Source: an uncultured Lachnospiraceae bacterium
Lineage (GTDB): Bacteria; Bacillota; Clostridia; Lachnospirales; Lachnospiraceae
Direction: 5' to 3'
DNA length: 64,000 nt
NCBI GenBank assembly: GCA_947626775.1
Contig: CANQTL010000014.1
Coordinates: 1 to 64,000, forward strand
The translations under genes and the position numbers were made by a program. Below are positions 50,944 through 61,235 of the stretch, piece by piece. The first letter of the stretch is position 1. Every line of letters begins with the position of its first letter. Under the pieces are notes generated by a model. The model was not told the DNA's origin. It searched no databases and saw nothing but the letters and a program-made list of their open reading frames with translations.

Positions 50944-51225
50944 ATGGCAAAGAAGATTCCCATGCGTCAGTGCGTGGGCTGCGGGGAGATGAAGAATAAG
51001 CGGGACATGATGCGTGTTCTGAAGACGGCGGAAGATTCCATCATTCTGGATAAGACCGGGAGGAAGAACGGCAGGGGCGCCTATCTGTGCAGGGACAGGG
51101 AGTGCCTGAGAAAAGCCTGCAGGAACAAAGGTCTGGAACGTTCGCTGAAGACGGGGATTCCGCAGGAGATATACGAGAGTCTGGAAAGGGAGTTTGAGGA
51201 GGGCGAGGATGCAGGGGAAACCTAA
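50944..51225 (+). CDS. ylxR: YlxR-family RNA-binding protein (RnpM)
   Basis: This 93-residue protein has the YlxR signature: MRQCVGCGEMKNKRDMMRVLK at the start, with a GRGAYLC segment and basic C-terminal half. YlxR proteins bind RNA and have been linked to RNase P modulation. The end overlaps the start of the L7Ae-type gene by 17 bases. The nusA-ylxR-ylxQ-infB order is conserved in firmicutes. Confidence 0.93.
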   Translation: MAKKIPMRQCVGCGEMKNKRDMMRVLKTAEDSIILDKTGRKNGRGAYLCRDRECLRKACRNKGLERSLKTGIPQEIYESLEREFEEGEDAGET

Positions 51226-51532
51226 CAGGGACCGGGCGTTATCCATGCTGGGGCTCGCTACCCGCTCCGGGAATGCTGCCAGCGGAGGATTTGCGACGGA
51301 ACAGGCGGTCAAGCGCGGAAAGGCGCGGCTGGTCATCATTGCAGGGGACGCTTCGGACAATACGAAAAAGAAATTCAGTAATATGTGTAATTTTTATAGA
51401 GTGCCCTACGCGTACTACAGCGACAAGGAGTCTCTGGGACACGCGATGGGCAAGGAGGATCGTACCTGTCTTGCAGTGACGGACGAAGGACTGGCGAATT
51501 CGATACGGAAGCATTTAGTAGATTCGGAATAG
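51209..51532 (+). CDS. ylxQ: L7Ae-family ribosomal-like protein YlxQ
   Basis: This 107-residue protein has the L7Ae/L30e fold pattern (LSMLGLATRSGNAASGGFAT, KARLVIIAGDAS, the VPYAYYSDKESLG segment). Family members bind kink-turn RNA. GAGGAGGGCGAGG before the ATG at 51209 supports this start over an in-frame ATG at 51194. It is conserved between ylxR and infB. Confidence 0.93.
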   Translation: MQGKPNRDRALSMLGLATRSGNAASGGFATEQAVKRGKARLVIIAGDASDNTKKKFSNMCNFYRVPYAYYSDKESLGHAMGKEDRTCLAVTDEGLANSIRKHLVDSE

Positions 51533-51547
51533 TTGGAGGTAGTGAGC

Positions 51548-54313
51548 ATGGCAAAAATGAAAGTACATGAGCTGGCAAAAGAGCTGGGCAGACAGAGCAA
51601 GGAGCTGATCGCTTTTTTGCAGGATAAAGGATATGAGGTGAAGGTGGCGCAGAGCTCTATCGAGGATGAGGCGATCGCGCTCGTCCGCGGACATTTCGGA
51701 GGCGCGGCGCAGGCGGACGGGGAGACGGACAAAAAGCCTGCAAAGAGCGCGGAGACGCCTAAGGAGCCGAAGGCGGAGGAGGCGAAAAAGCCCCTTCCCA
51801 CACCGGCTGAGAAGGAAGCTCCCAAACCCGCGGAGAAGGCGGCGGGCGGGAAGCCGAAGCCTGACGCGCCGGAACCCAGACCCGTGCCTAAGAAGAAAAA
51901 GATCATCGTTGTGAGCAATCCCCACAACTCCAAGATGCAGGGACAGCGGCCGTCCCAGGGATACGGCGGAGACAGAAGGCCGGTCGGCGGCGGGCGCCCC
52001 GTGCACCCGCAGAACGCGCCGCACCAGATTATCCGGCCTACGCAGAAACCCATTCCGGTCACGGCGGAGCCCTATGCCGAGCGCCAGAGGCAGCAGCAGG
52101 AGCGCAGACTGGAGAGACAGCAGCAGGAGAAACGGGAGCGTGAGAACGCCGCGCAGGCGGGCAGACAGGGACAGGAGAGGACGTCAGGTGCAGGAGAGAA
52201 TCGCAGATTTGAGGCGCAGGGCAGCGCGGGTCATAGCGGCGGGCCGGGCAGCCGCAGGAGCGGCGGCTTTGGCGCGGGCGATCATCGCGGCGCGGGTGGT
52301 TTTGACCGCGCTCCGAGAGGAAACGGCGGGCCGGACAATCGATTTAGGAAAGGTAACGGTCAGAAGGACTTTATGCCCGAGGCGCCCGGCAAGGACGCTG
52401 AGAAGCATCGAGACGACGAGAAGCGCAGGGCGAACCAGGAGCGCGACAGGCGTTCCAGGAAAGATCTGATCTATGAGGAGGACGAGGCTGCGGGCAGAAA
52501 CCGCAACAAGCCGGGCCGCTTTATCAGACCCGAGAAGAAGGCGGAGGAGCCCGAGGAACAGATCAAGGTGATCACGATCCCCGAGACGCTGACGCTCAAG
52601 GAACTGGCGGATAAGATGAAGATTCAGCCATCCGTGATCATCAAGAAACTCTTTATGCAGGGGCAGGTGGTGACCTTAAATTCCGAGATCAGCTTTGAGG
52701 ACGCGGAAAATATCGCGATAGAGTATGAGATCATCTGCGAGAAGGAAGTCAAGGTGGATGTGATCGAAGAACTGCTCAGGGAGGACGAAGAGGACGAGGC
52801 GTCCATGGTGAGCAGGCCGCCCGTCATCTGCGTGATGGGTCATGTAGACCACGGTAAGACCTCCCTGCTCGACGCGATCCGCAAGACCAATGTGACGGAT
52901 AAGGAGGCGGGCGGTATCACGCAGGCGATCGGCGCCTACACCGTCACCGCCAAGGGACAGACGATCACCTTCCTCGACACGCCGGGACACGAGGCGTTCA
53001 CAGCCATGCGTATGCGCGGCGCGAACTCCACGGATATCGCGGTGCTGGTGGTGGCGGCGGACGACGGCGTGATGCCGCAGACCGTCGAGGCGATCAACCA
53101 TGCCAAGGCGGCGGGGATCGAGATTATCGTGGCGGTCAACAAGATCGATAAGCCCAGCGCCAATGTGGACCGGGTAAAGCAGGAACTGACGGAGTATGAG
53201 CTGATCCCCGTGGACTGGGGCGGATCGACAGAGTTTGTTCCGGTATCCGCGAAGTCGGGCGAGGGGATCGACACTCTGCTGGAGACGATCCTGCTCACGT
53301 CGGAGATTCTGGAGCTCAAGGCGAATCCGAACAGGAACGCGAGAGGGCTTGTCATCGAGGCGCAGCTGGATAAGGGACGGGGTCCGGTGGCCACCGTTCT
53401 GGTACAGAAGGGCACGCTGCACGTGGGAGATTTTATCTCTGCGGGCGCGAGCCACGGCAAGGTGAGAGCCATGATCGACGACAAGGGCAGACGGGTGAAG
53501 GAGGCGGCTCCTTCCATGCCCGTGGAGATTCTGGGGCTGTCCGATGTGCCCAGCGCGGGCGAGGTTTTCATCGTGCACGAGAACGATAAGAGCGCCAAGG
53601 CCTATGCGGAGACTTATCTGGCCCACCACAAGGAGGAGATGCTCGCGGAGACCAAGACGAGGATGTCACTGGACGATCTGTTCAATCAGATCCAGGAGGG
53701 CAATCTGAAAGAGCTGAATCTGATCGTCAAGGCAGACGTGCAGGGCAGCGTGGAGGCGCTGAAGCAGAGTCTCGTGAAGCTGTCCAACGACGAGGTTGTG
53801 GTCAAGTGCATCCACGGCGGCGTGGGCGCGATCAGCGAGTCGGATGTATCGCTCGCGTCGGCCTCTTCGGCAATCATCATCGGCTTCAATGTCAGACCGG
53901 ATTCCACGGCGAAAGCCATCGCGGAGCGCGAGGGCGTGGACATGAGACTGTACAAGGTGATCTATCAGGCGATCGAGGATATCGAGAACGCCATGAAAGG
54001 TATGCTCGATCCGATCTTCGAGGAAAAGGTTATCGGGCACGCGGAGGTGCGCCAGCTCTTCAAGGCGTCGGCGATCGGCAATATCGCCGGTTCCTATGTG
54101 CTGGACGGCGAGTTCCAGAGAGGGTGCAAGATCCGCATTACCAGAGACGGCGAGCAGATCTACGAGGGCGCGCTTGCCTCCCTGAAACGCTTCAAGGACG
54201 ATGTGAAGGAAGTCAAGGCCGGCTTCGAGTGCGGTCTTGTATTCGAGGGCTTCGACAAGATGCAGGAGCAGGATATCGTTGAGGCTTACGTGATGGTGGA
54301 GGTGCCCAGATAA
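51548..54313 (+). CDS. infB: Translation initiation factor IF-2
   Basis: This 921-residue protein is IF-2. The N-terminal IF2N helix-turn ([20 protein letters not shown]), a long low-complexity Arg/Gly/Glu/Pro-rich region (about 60-335), a second IF2N-like segment, then the GTPase with GHVDHGKTS (about 431), DTPGHEAF and NKIDKP, and domains II-IV. GGAGGT seven bases before ATG 51548 decides the start against an in-frame TTG at 51533. All GTPase motifs are intact. Confidence 0.98.
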   Translation: MAKMKVHELAKELGRQSKELIAFLQDKGYEVKVAQSSIEDEAIALVRGHFGGAAQADGETDKKPAKSAETPKEPKAEEAKKPLPTPAEKEAPKPAEKAAGGKPKPDAPEPRPVPKKKKIIVVSNPHNSKMQGQRPSQGYGGDRRPVGGGRPVHPQNAPHQIIRPTQKPIPVTAEPYAERQRQQQERRLERQQQEKRERENAAQAGRQGQERTSGAGENRRFEAQGSAGHSGGPGSRRSGGFGAGDHRGAGGFDRAPRGNGGPDNRFRKGNGQKDFMPEAPGKDAEKHRDDEKRRANQERDRRSRKDLIYEEDEAAGRNRNKPGRFIRPEKKAEEPEEQIKVITIPETLTLKELADKMKIQPSVIIKKLFMQGQVVTLNSEISFEDAENIAIEYEIICEKEVKVDVIEELLREDEEDEASMVSRPPVICVMGHVDHGKTSLLDAIRKTNVTDKEAGGITQAIGAYTVTAKGQTITFLDTPGHEAFTAMRMRGANSTDIAVLVVAADDGVMPQTVEAINHAKAAGIEIIVAVNKIDKPSANVDRVKQELTEYELIPVDWGGSTEFVPVSAKSGEGIDTLLETILLTSEILELKANPNRNARGLVIEAQLDKGRGPVATVLVQKGTLHVGDFISAGASHGKVRAMIDDKGRRVKEAAPSMPVEILGLSDVPSAGEVFIVHENDKSAKAYAETYLAHHKEEMLAETKTRMSLDDLFNQIQEGNLKELNLIVKADVQGSVEALKQSLVKLSNDEVVVKCIHGGVGAISESDVSLASASSAIIIGFNVRPDSTAKAIAEREGVDMRLYKVIYQAIEDIENAMKGMLDPIFEEKVIGHAEVRQLFKASAIGNIAGSYVLDGEFQRGCKIRITRDGEQIYEGALASLKRFKDDVKEVKAGFECGLVFEGFDKMQEQDIVEAYVMVEVPR

Positions 54314-54343
54314 TATAACTATTGTTATCAAAGGAGCGTGGCA

Positions 54344-54751
54344 ATGCGTAAAAACAGTGTGAAGAATACGAGGATCAACGGGGAAGTACAGCGCGTGCTG
54401 GCGGAGATCATCCGGGGCGGGATCAAGGATCCGAGGATTGCCCCGATGACTTCGGTGGTCTCGGTGGAGGTCGCGCCCGACTTAAAGACCTGTAAGGCGC
54501 GGATCAGCGTGCTCGGCGGCGAGGACGCGCAGAAGGCGACGCTCGAGGGGCTCAGAAGCGCGGAGGGATATATCCGGAACCAGCTTGCCAGAACCGTCAA
54601 TCTGCGCAACACGCCCCAGATCACCTTTATCATGGATCAGTCCATCGCTTACGGCGTCGATATGTCCAGACGGATCGACGAAGTGATGGAGAAGGACAGG
54701 GCGGATCACGCGGCAACGGACGGGACGGCGGAATATGATGAGAATAATTGA
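54344..54751 (+). CDS. rbfA: Ribosome-binding factor A
   Basis: This 135-residue protein is RbfA, a KH-fold 30S assembly factor. The N-terminal helix RINGEVQRVLAEIIRGGIKDPRI and the VVSVEVAPDLKTCKARISVLG strand pair are typical. AAGGAG seven bases before ATG 54344 fixes the start. The C-terminus overlaps the DHH phosphoesterase gene by 17 bases. Confidence 0.96.
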   Translation: MRKNSVKNTRINGEVQRVLAEIIRGGIKDPRIAPMTSVVSVEVAPDLKTCKARISVLGGEDAQKATLEGLRSAEGYIRNQLARTVNLRNTPQITFIMDQSIAYGVDMSRRIDEVMEKDRADHAATDGTAEYDENN

Positions 54752-55688
54752 CGAATTGAGAGGCGCGGAATCAATCGCGATCAGCGGACATCAGAGGCCG
54801 GACGGGGACTGTGTCGGCTCCGTGATGGGGCTGTACCTTTATCTGAAGAGAGAGCTGCCGGACGCGGTGATCGACGCCTATCTGGAGAGGCCGGCTGACA
54901 TCTTCGGGTGTATCAGCCATATCGAAGAAATTAAATCGGATTTTAACACGGATCGGACGTACGACGCGTTCGTGGCGCTCGACACCGTGCCCGACCGCAT
55001 GGGAGGCGCGGAGGAGATTTACCGGCGGGCGCGCAGAAAAATCAACATCGACCACCACATCAGCAATCCCGGACACGGGGACGTCAGCGTGGTGGAGCCT
55101 GAGAGAAGTTCCACGGCGGAACTGCTGTATGAGCTGATGGATCCGGAAAAGATCGACGGGGAGACTGCCCTGGCGCTCTACGTCGGCGTCATTCACGATA
55201 CCGGGGTCCTGCGCTACTCCAACACATCCCCGCGGACTCTGCAGATTGCGGCGGAGTTGATTAAATTTGGATTTGATTTTCCGCGGATCATCGAGGAAAC
55301 CTTTTATGAGAAGACCTACCGCCAGACACAGATCATGGGGCGGGCGGTTCTGGAGAGTATGCGCATCCTGGACGACCGGTGCATCGTCAGCGTGGTCAGC
55401 CGCCGCATGATGGAATTCTACAGGGCGGCGTCCCAGGATCTGGACGGCATCGTCAACCAGCTTTTGTCGGTCAGGGGCGTGGACTGCGCGATCTTTATGC
55501 ACGAGACGGGCACGCTGGAGTATAAGGTGAGCATGCGCTCCAACGGCAGAGTGGACGTGGCGGCGGTGGCCGTCAGGTTCGGCGGCGGCGGGCATGTGCG
55601 CGCGGCGGGCTGCACGATGAACGGTACATACCGCGACTGCATCAACAATCTGAGCGCACTGATCGCGGAACAGCTGAAGGATAAATAA
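54735..55688 (+). CDS. nrnA: DHH-family oligoribonuclease/phosphatase NrnA
   Basis: This 317-residue protein is a bifunctional nanoRNase/pAp phosphatase of the DHH family. Motif [13 protein letters not shown], motif II VALDTV, the DHH motif NIDHHISN and the DHHA1 glycine-rich [10 protein letters not shown] are present. It degrades short RNAs, and some homologues also act on pAp or pGpG. Position between rbfA and truB is standard in firmicutes. Confidence 0.95.
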   Translation: MMRIIDELRGAESIAISGHQRPDGDCVGSVMGLYLYLKRELPDAVIDAYLERPADIFGCISHIEEIKSDFNTDRTYDAFVALDTVPDRMGGAEEIYRRARRKINIDHHISNPGHGDVSVVEPERSSTAELLYELMDPEKIDGETALALYVGVIHDTGVLRYSNTSPRTLQIAAELIKFGFDFPRIIEETFYEKTYRQTQIMGRAVLESMRILDDRCIVSVVSRRMMEFYRAASQDLDGIVNQLLSVRGVDCAIFMHETGTLEYKVSMRSNGRVDVAAVAVRFGGGGHVRAAGCTMNGTYRDCINNLSALIAEQLKDK

Positions 55689-55696
55689 CATACGCA

Positions 55697-56620
55697 ATGG
55701 AATATAACGGCATCATAAACGTGTACAAGGAGCGGGGATACACCTCGCATGACGTGGTAGCCAGGCTCCGCGGCATACTGAAAATGAAGAAGATCGGGCA
55801 TACAGGGACACTCGACCCGGAAGCGGTCGGCGTGCTTCCTGTATGTTTGGGTTCGGGCACAAAACTGTGCGGCATGCTCACGGACTGGGACAAGGAGTAC
55901 ATTGCCGTGCTGCGGCTCGGCGTCGTCACGGACACGCAGGACATGACGGGACAGATCCTGGAGCGGTGCGGCGAAGAGCGGCTGGCCGCTCTGACCGGGG
56001 ACGGGGTGCGGGAGACGATTCTGCGCTTTGTCGGGAATTACGATCAGGTTCCGCCGATGTATTCCGCGCTCAAGGTGGACGGGAAGAAACTGTACGAGCT
56101 GGCGCGGGCCGGCAGGGAGGTCGAGCGCAGTCCCAGGAGAGTGCGCATCGGGGAGATTGAGATTCTTGAAGAGACGCTTCCTCTCGTCAGGATGAGGGTG
56201 GTCTGTTCCAAGGGAACCTACATCAGGACGCTCTGTCATGACATCGGGCAGAGACTTGGGTGCGGCGGCGCCATGGAATCGCTGACGAGGAGCCGGGTCG
56301 GCGTCTTCGGTATCGGGGAAGCGATGACGCTGGCACAGCTGGAACAGCTGCGGGATGAAGATAAAATATCGGACGTTATAATTCCGCCCGACAGGATTTT
56401 TGCCGGGGACAGGGCGGTTGTGGTGAACGAGCAGGGGCGGCGCATGGCGCGCAACGGCAACCGCCTGACGGAAGCCCAGCTCGCACGGCGAATGCAGTTT
56501 GCGGACGGCGAGCAGGTCAGGATCTATGACGGCGACGGCAGATTTTACGGCATTTACGGCTATGAACAGGCGGCGCGGTCGCTTCAGCCGGTCAGAATGT
56601 TCCTGACGCATGAGGAATGA
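55697..56620 (+). CDS. truB: tRNA pseudouridine(55) synthase
   Basis: This 307-residue protein is TruB. The catalytic aspartate lies in [13 protein letters not shown], with [23 protein letters not shown] and [15 protein letters not shown] also diagnostic; the C-terminal region resembles a PUA-like domain. It shares four bases with the first possible start of ribF. Confidence 0.97.
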   Translation: MEYNGIINVYKERGYTSHDVVARLRGILKMKKIGHTGTLDPEAVGVLPVCLGSGTKLCGMLTDWDKEYIAVLRLGVVTDTQDMTGQILERCGEERLAALTGDGVRETILRFVGNYDQVPPMYSALKVDGKKLYELARAGREVERSPRRVRIGEIEILEETLPLVRMRVVCSKGTYIRTLCHDIGQRLGCGGAMESLTRSRVGVFGIGEAMTLAQLEQLRDEDKISDVIIPPDRIFAGDRAVVVNEQGRRMARNGNRLTEAQLARRMQFADGEQVRIYDGDGRFYGIYGYEQAARSLQPVRMFLTHEE

Positions 56621-56631
56621 GGGTTGTTGAT

Positions 56632-57558
56632 ATGCGGATCATAGAGCGGACGATTGATTTTCGGCTGGAGGGAAGGAGCGCGGTCGCCATCGGCAAATTT
56701 GACGGCGTGCATCTGGGCCATCGGAAGCTGCTCCAGCAGATTGTCGGGCAGAAAAAGGAAGGGCTGACGGCGACGGTGTTCACTTTCGATACCTCGGCGG
56801 CGGCCTTTTTCGGCGCGGAGGAGAAAGAGCTGACCACCGTGGCGGAGAAACGGCGTATTTTTGAGGCGCTGGGGGCGGACGTCCTGATCGAGTTTCCTTT
56901 AAATAAGGAGACGGCGGCGACGGAGCCGGAGACTTTCGTGCGGAGGTATCTCGCGGAGCAGATGCGGGCGGCCTATATCTGCGCGGGACCGGATCTTTCC
57001 TTCGGAAGAGGCGGCGCGGGGAACTGTGCGCTTCTGGCGGAATATGCGGAGGAGTGCGGATACCGGACGGAGCTGATCGACAAGATTGCCGTGGACGGCG
57101 CGGAGGTCAGCTCTACCCGGGTGCGCGCGGCTGTCCGCGCGGGAGAGATGGAGGCGGCGGAAAGGATGCTCGGCGTCCCCTACAGCGTGAGCGGGACGGT
57201 GGAGCACGGCAGGCAGCTTGGACGCACGATCGGGATGCCGACGGCCAATCTTGCGCCGGACGCCGGAAAGCTGCTTCCGCCCTGCGGCGTCTATTATTCC
57301 AGGGCCGTGCTGGACGGCAGGGTATACCGAAGTATCTCCAATGTCGGGCGCAAGCCGACGGTCGGCAGGCAGAATGCCGTCGGCGTGGAGACTTATCTGT
57401 ATGACTTCGACGGCGATCTGTACGGCAGGGAGATGACGGTGGAACTGCTCGCCTTTCGCAGGCCGGAGATGAAATTCGCGGACGTGGCGCAGCTTCGCGC
57501 CCGCATGGAAGAAGATATTGCGGCGGGAAGAGAATACCGAAATAAGAGTTTGGGATAA
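56632..57558 (+). CDS. ribF: Bifunctional riboflavin kinase/FAD synthetase
   Basis: This 308-residue protein makes FMN and FAD. The N-terminal FAD synthetase domain has AIGKFDGVHLGHRKLL and GPDLSFGRGGAGN; the C-terminal riboflavin kinase domain has GRTIGMPTANL and the GVYYSRA segment. GAGGG eight bases before ATG 56632 favours this start over ATG 56617. It ends the rimP-ribF block. Confidence 0.96.
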   Translation: MRIIERTIDFRLEGRSAVAIGKFDGVHLGHRKLLQQIVGQKKEGLTATVFTFDTSAAAFFGAEEKELTTVAEKRRIFEALGADVLIEFPLNKETAATEPETFVRRYLAEQMRAAYICAGPDLSFGRGGAGNCALLAEYAEECGYRTELIDKIAVDGAEVSSTRVRAAVRAGEMEAAERMLGVPYSVSGTVEHGRQLGRTIGMPTANLAPDAGKLLPPCGVYYSRAVLDGRVYRSISNVGRKPTVGRQNAVGVETYLYDFDGDLYGREMTVELLAFRRPEMKFADVAQLRARMEEDIAAGREYRNKSLG

Positions 57559-57575
57559 GTTTGGTGGAATGGGAC

Positions 57576-57604
57576 TTGTCAGCATACTATATTTTGTATA
57601 CAAT
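57576..57604 (+). promoter_or_regulatory. Promoter of the Na/Pi cotransporter-like gene
   Basis: TTGTCA (57576-57581), 17 bases, TACAAT (57599-57604). Confidence 0.7.
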
Positions 57605-57658
57605 AGAAATATGTAGGCTCATTCGGGGAATCATACGAACGAAGGGAACGGATACGAG

Positions 57659-59287
57659 ATGGACTTATCGATCATTCTTTCTATGGCTGGCGGTTTAGGG
57701 CTGTTTCTGTACGGTATGCGCATTATGAGCGACAGCATTGAGAAGGTCGCCGGCGCGAAACTCAGAGGAATTCTGGAACGGCTGACGACGAACCGCTTTA
57801 CGGGAATTTTCGTGGGAATACTCTTCACCGCGGCGATTCAGTCGTCGTCCGCCTGTACGGTCATGGTGGTCAGCTTCGTCAACTCCGGGCTGATGACGCT
57901 GACGCAGGCGGCGGGGGTGATCTTCGGCGCGAACATCGGTACGACGGTCACGGCGCTGCTCGTATCGTTCAAACTGGAGAAAATTGCGCCTGTTATATTG
58001 CTTCTCGGCGTACTGGTCGTCATGTTCTGTAAGAAACAGAAAATCACGCGCTGGGGCGAAGTCATCATCGGCTTCGGCGTGCTCTTCATGGGTCTGAGCA
58101 CGATGTCCGGCGCCATGGCGGGCATGAAAGATTCCCCCGCGGTTCTGCACATGTTTGCGTCTCTGCGCTCCCCGCTTCTCGCAGTGCTTCTGGGCGCCGT
58201 GCTCACGGCGATTATTCAGAGTTCTTCCGTCACGGTCAGCATTATGGTGCTTCTGGCCAATCAGGGTTTACTCAGCATGGATATCGGGCTGTACATCATT
58301 CTGGGCTGTAATATCGGCGCGTGTACCTCGGCGGTGCTCGCCTCTCTGAACGGCAAGAAGGACGCGAAGCGCGCGGCGGCGATCCATCTGATCTTCAACG
58401 TGATCGGAACGGTCATCGTGTTCCTGCTCTTTACCGTCGGGGTTCATCAGATCGTGGAAGCGCTCGTGGTGATGGCGGGCGGCAATATGGGCCGCGTCGT
58501 CGCGTATGCGCACTGCCTGATCAAGATTTTCCAGGTTGTCATCATGATGCCTTTTATCCAGGGGATCGTGAAACTCACCTATCTGCTGATACCGGGCGAC
58601 GACCGCAAGGTGGGCTACCGCGACAGCTACCAGCTGAAGTTCATCGGGGAGAAGGTGCTCTTAAATCCCGCCACGGCTGTGGTGGAAGCGATCAAGGAGC
58701 TGGACCGTATGGCGTCCCTGGCGGATGAGAATCTGAATCGCGCCATGAATGCGCTGATGACGCTGGAGCCGGAGGAGATCGAGGAGGTGCGCGAGGTGGA
58801 GAAGAACATCGACTTCCTGAGCCACGCGATCACACAGTACCTCGTCAAGATCAACCAGACGACGCTGCCGATCGAGGATCTGAAGAATATCGGCGCGTTG
58901 TTCCATGCCGTGAACGACATCGAGCGGATCGGCGATCACGCGGAGAGCATAGCGGACGCCGCAGAGCGGAGGATCAGCACGGGCGTCGGCTTCTCCAAGG
59001 ACGCGCAGAAAGAACTGGGCGAGATGCTGAATATGGTCAACACGATTCTGCGGTTCTCGCTGGAAATGTTTGTCAAGAGTACGGAAGAACATGTGGAGGA
59101 CATTCTGAATCTGGAGGACGCCATCGACGAGAAGGAGAGGGAACTGCAGGAGAAGCACATCGAAAGACTCTCTGCCAACGAGTGTTCGCCCGAGGCGGGC
59201 GCGCTGTTCTCCGATATCGTCTCCGTCCTGGAGAGGGTGGCCGATCACGCGGTCAACGTCGCTTTTGCCAACAACTACGGAGAGTGA
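57659..59287 (+). CDS. Na/Pi cotransporter II-like protein with PhoU-like tail
   Basis: This 542-residue protein has an N-terminal membrane half (about residues 1-315, eight or so helices) with the duplicated QSSS motif of the Na/Pi cotransporter family (AIQSSSACT near 62 and IIQSSSVTV near 184), and a C-terminal helical cytoplasmic half (about 335-540) like PhoU. It probably moves phosphate with sodium, with the PhoU-like tail sensing or gating. It has its own promoter. Confidence 0.92.
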   Translation: MDLSIILSMAGGLGLFLYGMRIMSDSIEKVAGAKLRGILERLTTNRFTGIFVGILFTAAIQSSSACTVMVVSFVNSGLMTLTQAAGVIFGANIGTTVTALLVSFKLEKIAPVILLLGVLVVMFCKKQKITRWGEVIIGFGVLFMGLSTMSGAMAGMKDSPAVLHMFASLRSPLLAVLLGAVLTAIIQSSSVTVSIMVLLANQGLLSMDIGLYIILGCNIGACTSAVLASLNGKKDAKRAAAIHLIFNVIGTVIVFLLFTVGVHQIVEALVVMAGGNMGRVVAYAHCLIKIFQVVIMMPFIQGIVKLTYLLIPGDDRKVGYRDSYQLKFIGEKVLLNPATAVVEAIKELDRMASLADENLNRAMNALMTLEPEEIEEVREVEKNIDFLSHAITQYLVKINQTTLPIEDLKNIGALFHAVNDIERIGDHAESIADAAERRISTGVGFSKDAQKELGEMLNMVNTILRFSLEMFVKSTEEHVEDILNLEDAIDEKERELQEKHIERLSANECSPEAGALFSDIVSVLERVADHAVNVAFANNYGE

Positions 59288-59313
59288 GCGTTTTCCGAAA
59301 TTTCACACTCCGT

Positions 59314-59342
59314 TTGACAGATCATCAGATGCCTGCTATAAT
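59314..59342 (+). promoter_or_regulatory. Consensus promoter of the NlpC/P60 gene
   Basis: TTGACA (59314-59319), exactly 17 bases, TATAAT (59337-59342), with an extended TGc. This is a perfect sigma-A consensus, so regulation would have to be by repression or modulated initiation. Confidence 0.85.
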
Positions 59343-59354
59343 AACTCTCGGAAA

Positions 59355-59392
59355 TGTTACAGAAATGTTACAGCAATGTGACGGAATGTAAT
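59355..59392 (+). promoter_or_regulatory. Tandem OmpR-family response-regulator box (WalR/PhoP-like)
   Basis: TGTTAC at 59355 and 59366, TGTGAC at 59377 and TGTAAT at 59387 recur with 11, 11 and 10 base periodicity. TGTTAC-N5-TGTTAC matches the published WalR consensus TGTWAH-N5-TGTWAH and, in register TTACAG-N5-TTACAG, resembles a Pho box. It lies just after the promoter. Confidence 0.6.
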
Positions 59393-59437
59393 ATGCGGCG
59401 GTTTGATCAGGACACGCCGCGCCGAGAGGATTTTTTT

Positions 59438-60673
59438 ATGATGAAGAGAAAAGGGATTCTATGTCTGCTCAGCGCCTGCGCGCTTCTTCTGGCGCCCGCT
59501 CCGGTGCGGGCAAGCGATCTGTCCGGTCTGCTCGCGGGAGCGTCGGCGGGGGCTTCCCTCAATCCGGCCGACCCCGGGAAGGACGGCAGAGAGGCGGAAG
59601 AAGGGCGGACGCAGAACAGTGTTAGCGTCAATAGTGACGAAGAGCCGGAAGAGACGGCGGCTGACGTCCTGGAAGCGGCGGACGGAGCGGCAGATCAGGC
59701 AGAAGGCGCATCGCAGGAGAGCGGACAGGGGCTGCAGGATATCCTGTCGGATCCCATAGGTTCGGGCGCGATTCTGGAGAAGACGAAGACGGAACAGGAG
59801 TATGCCGAGGCATACGAGAAGGCGAAGAACGCCAACTGGGGCTATACCAACCTGGGAATCGCCAACGTGGACAACAATCTGAACGTGCGGGCCGTGGCGG
59901 CGGAGGACGGCAGGCTTGTCGGCAAGCTCCCCAAGAACGCGGCCTGCGAGGTGCTGGACGAGGACGGCGAGTGGGCGCACATCCGGTCCGGCAAGGTCGA
60001 GGGTTATGTCAGCAGCGACTATCTCTATACGGGCATTTCGGCCAAGCGTAAGGCGGAGGAACTGGCGACGACGGTGGCGCGCGTCAACACGGACAGTCTG
60101 AAGGTCCGGGCGGAGGCGAGCACTGAGTCCGAGGTGATCACGCTGGTCGCGAAGGACGAGGAGCTGGAGGTCGTGTCGGTGGACGGCGACTGGGTGGAAG
60201 TGTATCTGGACGACGAGCCGGTCTATGTGTCCGCGGAGTATGTGGACGTCAGCTCCGAGCTGGGAACTGCGATCACGATGACGGAGCTGCTCTACGGGCA
60301 GGGCGTGTCCGACGTCCGTGTGGATATCTGCCAGTACGCTAAGGAATTTCTCGGCAATCCCTACGTGTGGGGAGGCACGAGCCTGACCAGGGGGACGGAC
60401 TGTTCCGGCTTCATGCTCGGCGTGTTCGGGAAATACGGTGTGAAGCTGCCGCGCACTTCTAGGGAACAGGCGAACTGCGGCACGACAATCAGCGTGTCGG
60501 AGGCGCAGGCGGGCGACCTGATCTTCTACGCCAAGGGCAAGACGATCAACCATGTGGCGCTCTACATCGGAGGCGGCCAGGTGATCCACGCGAGCAATCC
60601 CAAGACGGGGATACGGATTTCCAACATCAACTACCGCACGCCGGTCAAGGCGGTACGGGTGCTCTATGATTAG
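59438..60673 (+). CDS. Secreted SH3-domain NlpC/P60 peptidoglycan hydrolase
   Basis: This 411-residue protein has a signal peptide (residues about 1-28, ending VRA-SD), an acidic low-complexity region (30-125), two SH3b domains (about 130-195 and 211-270), and an NlpC/P60 domain (295-411) with catalytic C322 (TDCSGF), H372 (INHVALY) and H384 (VIHAS). It should cut peptide stems of peptidoglycan. GAGAGGA seven bases before ATG 59438 fixes the start; the upstream extension lies over the regulatory repeats. Confidence 0.95.
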   Translation: MMKRKGILCLLSACALLLAPAPVRASDLSGLLAGASAGASLNPADPGKDGREAEEGRTQNSVSVNSDEEPEETAADVLEAADGAADQAEGASQESGQGLQDILSDPIGSGAILEKTKTEQEYAEAYEKAKNANWGYTNLGIANVDNNLNVRAVAAEDGRLVGKLPKNAACEVLDEDGEWAHIRSGKVEGYVSSDYLYTGISAKRKAEELATTVARVNTDSLKVRAEASTESEVITLVAKDEELEVVSVDGDWVEVYLDDEPVYVSAEYVDVSSELGTAITMTELLYGQGVSDVRVDICQYAKEFLGNPYVWGGTSLTRGTDCSGFMLGVFGKYGVKLPRTSREQANCGTTISVSEAQAGDLIFYAKGKTINHVALYIGGGQVIHASNPKTGIRISNINYRTPVKAVRVLYD

Positions 60674-60682
60674 AGAAAACAC

Positions 60683-60711
60683 TTTACATTGCAGATGCCG
60701 CATGTTATAAT
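60683..60711 (+). promoter_or_regulatory. rpsO promoter
   Basis: TTTACA (60683-60688), 17 bases, TATAAT (60706-60711) with extended TGt. Confidence 0.8.
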
Positions 60712-60737
60712 ACATGGGTATGGATTCAGCCGGCGCC

Positions 60738-60755
60738 CGGAGAGAGGACACTCCG
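60738..60755 (+). promoter_or_regulatory. rpsO leader hairpin
   Basis: CGGAG (60738-60742) pairs with CTCCG (60751-60755) in a leader of about 120 bases. S15 autoregulates through leader RNA in several bacteria; whether this hairpin takes part is unknown. Confidence 0.3.
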
Positions 60756-60836
60756 ACCTCATCTTAGCGTCAGGCGGTCACAGATCCTTCCACGGCGCAG
60801 GGCCTGTCGGGAGGACGAAACAGAAAGGAGAATACC

Positions 60837-61103
60837 ATGATATCAAAGGAAAAGAAGACGGCAATCATCAACGAGTATGCGAGGACGCCCGGCGACACCG
60901 GTTCACCGGAAGTACAGATCGCGGTTCTCACGGCGAGGATCCAGGAGCTGACGGAGCATCTGAAGGCGAACCCCAAGGACCACCACTCGAGGAGAGGACT
61001 TCTGAAAATGGTAGGTCAGAGGCGCGGATTGCTCTCGTACCTGAAGAAGAAGGATATCGAGAGATATCGTGTGCTGATTGAACGTCTCGGTTTGAGAAAA
61101 TAG
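60837..61103 (+). CDS. rpsO: 30S ribosomal protein S15
   Basis: This 88-residue protein is S15 ([19 protein letters not shown], then [20 protein letters not shown] and the [12 protein letters not shown] end). Length is standard. AAAGGAGAATACC precedes the ATG. It has its own promoter and terminator and is followed by pnp, as in most bacteria. Confidence 0.98.
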   Translation: MISKEKKTAIINEYARTPGDTGSPEVQIAVLTARIQELTEHLKANPKDHHSRRGLLKMVGQRRGLLSYLKKKDIERYRVLIERLGLRK

Positions 61104-61114
61104 TGTCAGGTGGA

Positions 61115-61166
61115 AGGCGGAGATAGGGCTGGATGACATTCAGCCTTATCCGTCCTTTTTCTTTTT
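61115..61166 (+). terminator. Intrinsic terminator after rpsO
   Basis: A long imperfect stem (about 61115-61132 with 61141-61155, including GGGCTG/CAGCCT and GATA/TATC) is followed by TTTTTCTTTTT (61156-61166). Confidence 0.75.
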
Positions 61167-61201
61167 GGAGAAATAAGCGCCGCACTTATCATAAACGGGA
61201 T

Positions 61202-61235
61202 GAAACGCGCTTTGCGGGTTTCGCTCGTTATCGCG
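61202..61235 (+). repeat. 34-bp dispersed hairpin repeat, copy B
   Basis: Plus-strand copy, in the pnp leader, matching 30 of 34 positions of the minus-strand copy at 26549-26582. The hairpin arms GAAAC.CGC and GCG.GTTTC are identical in both; differences fall at the mismatch and the loop. Confidence 0.8.
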
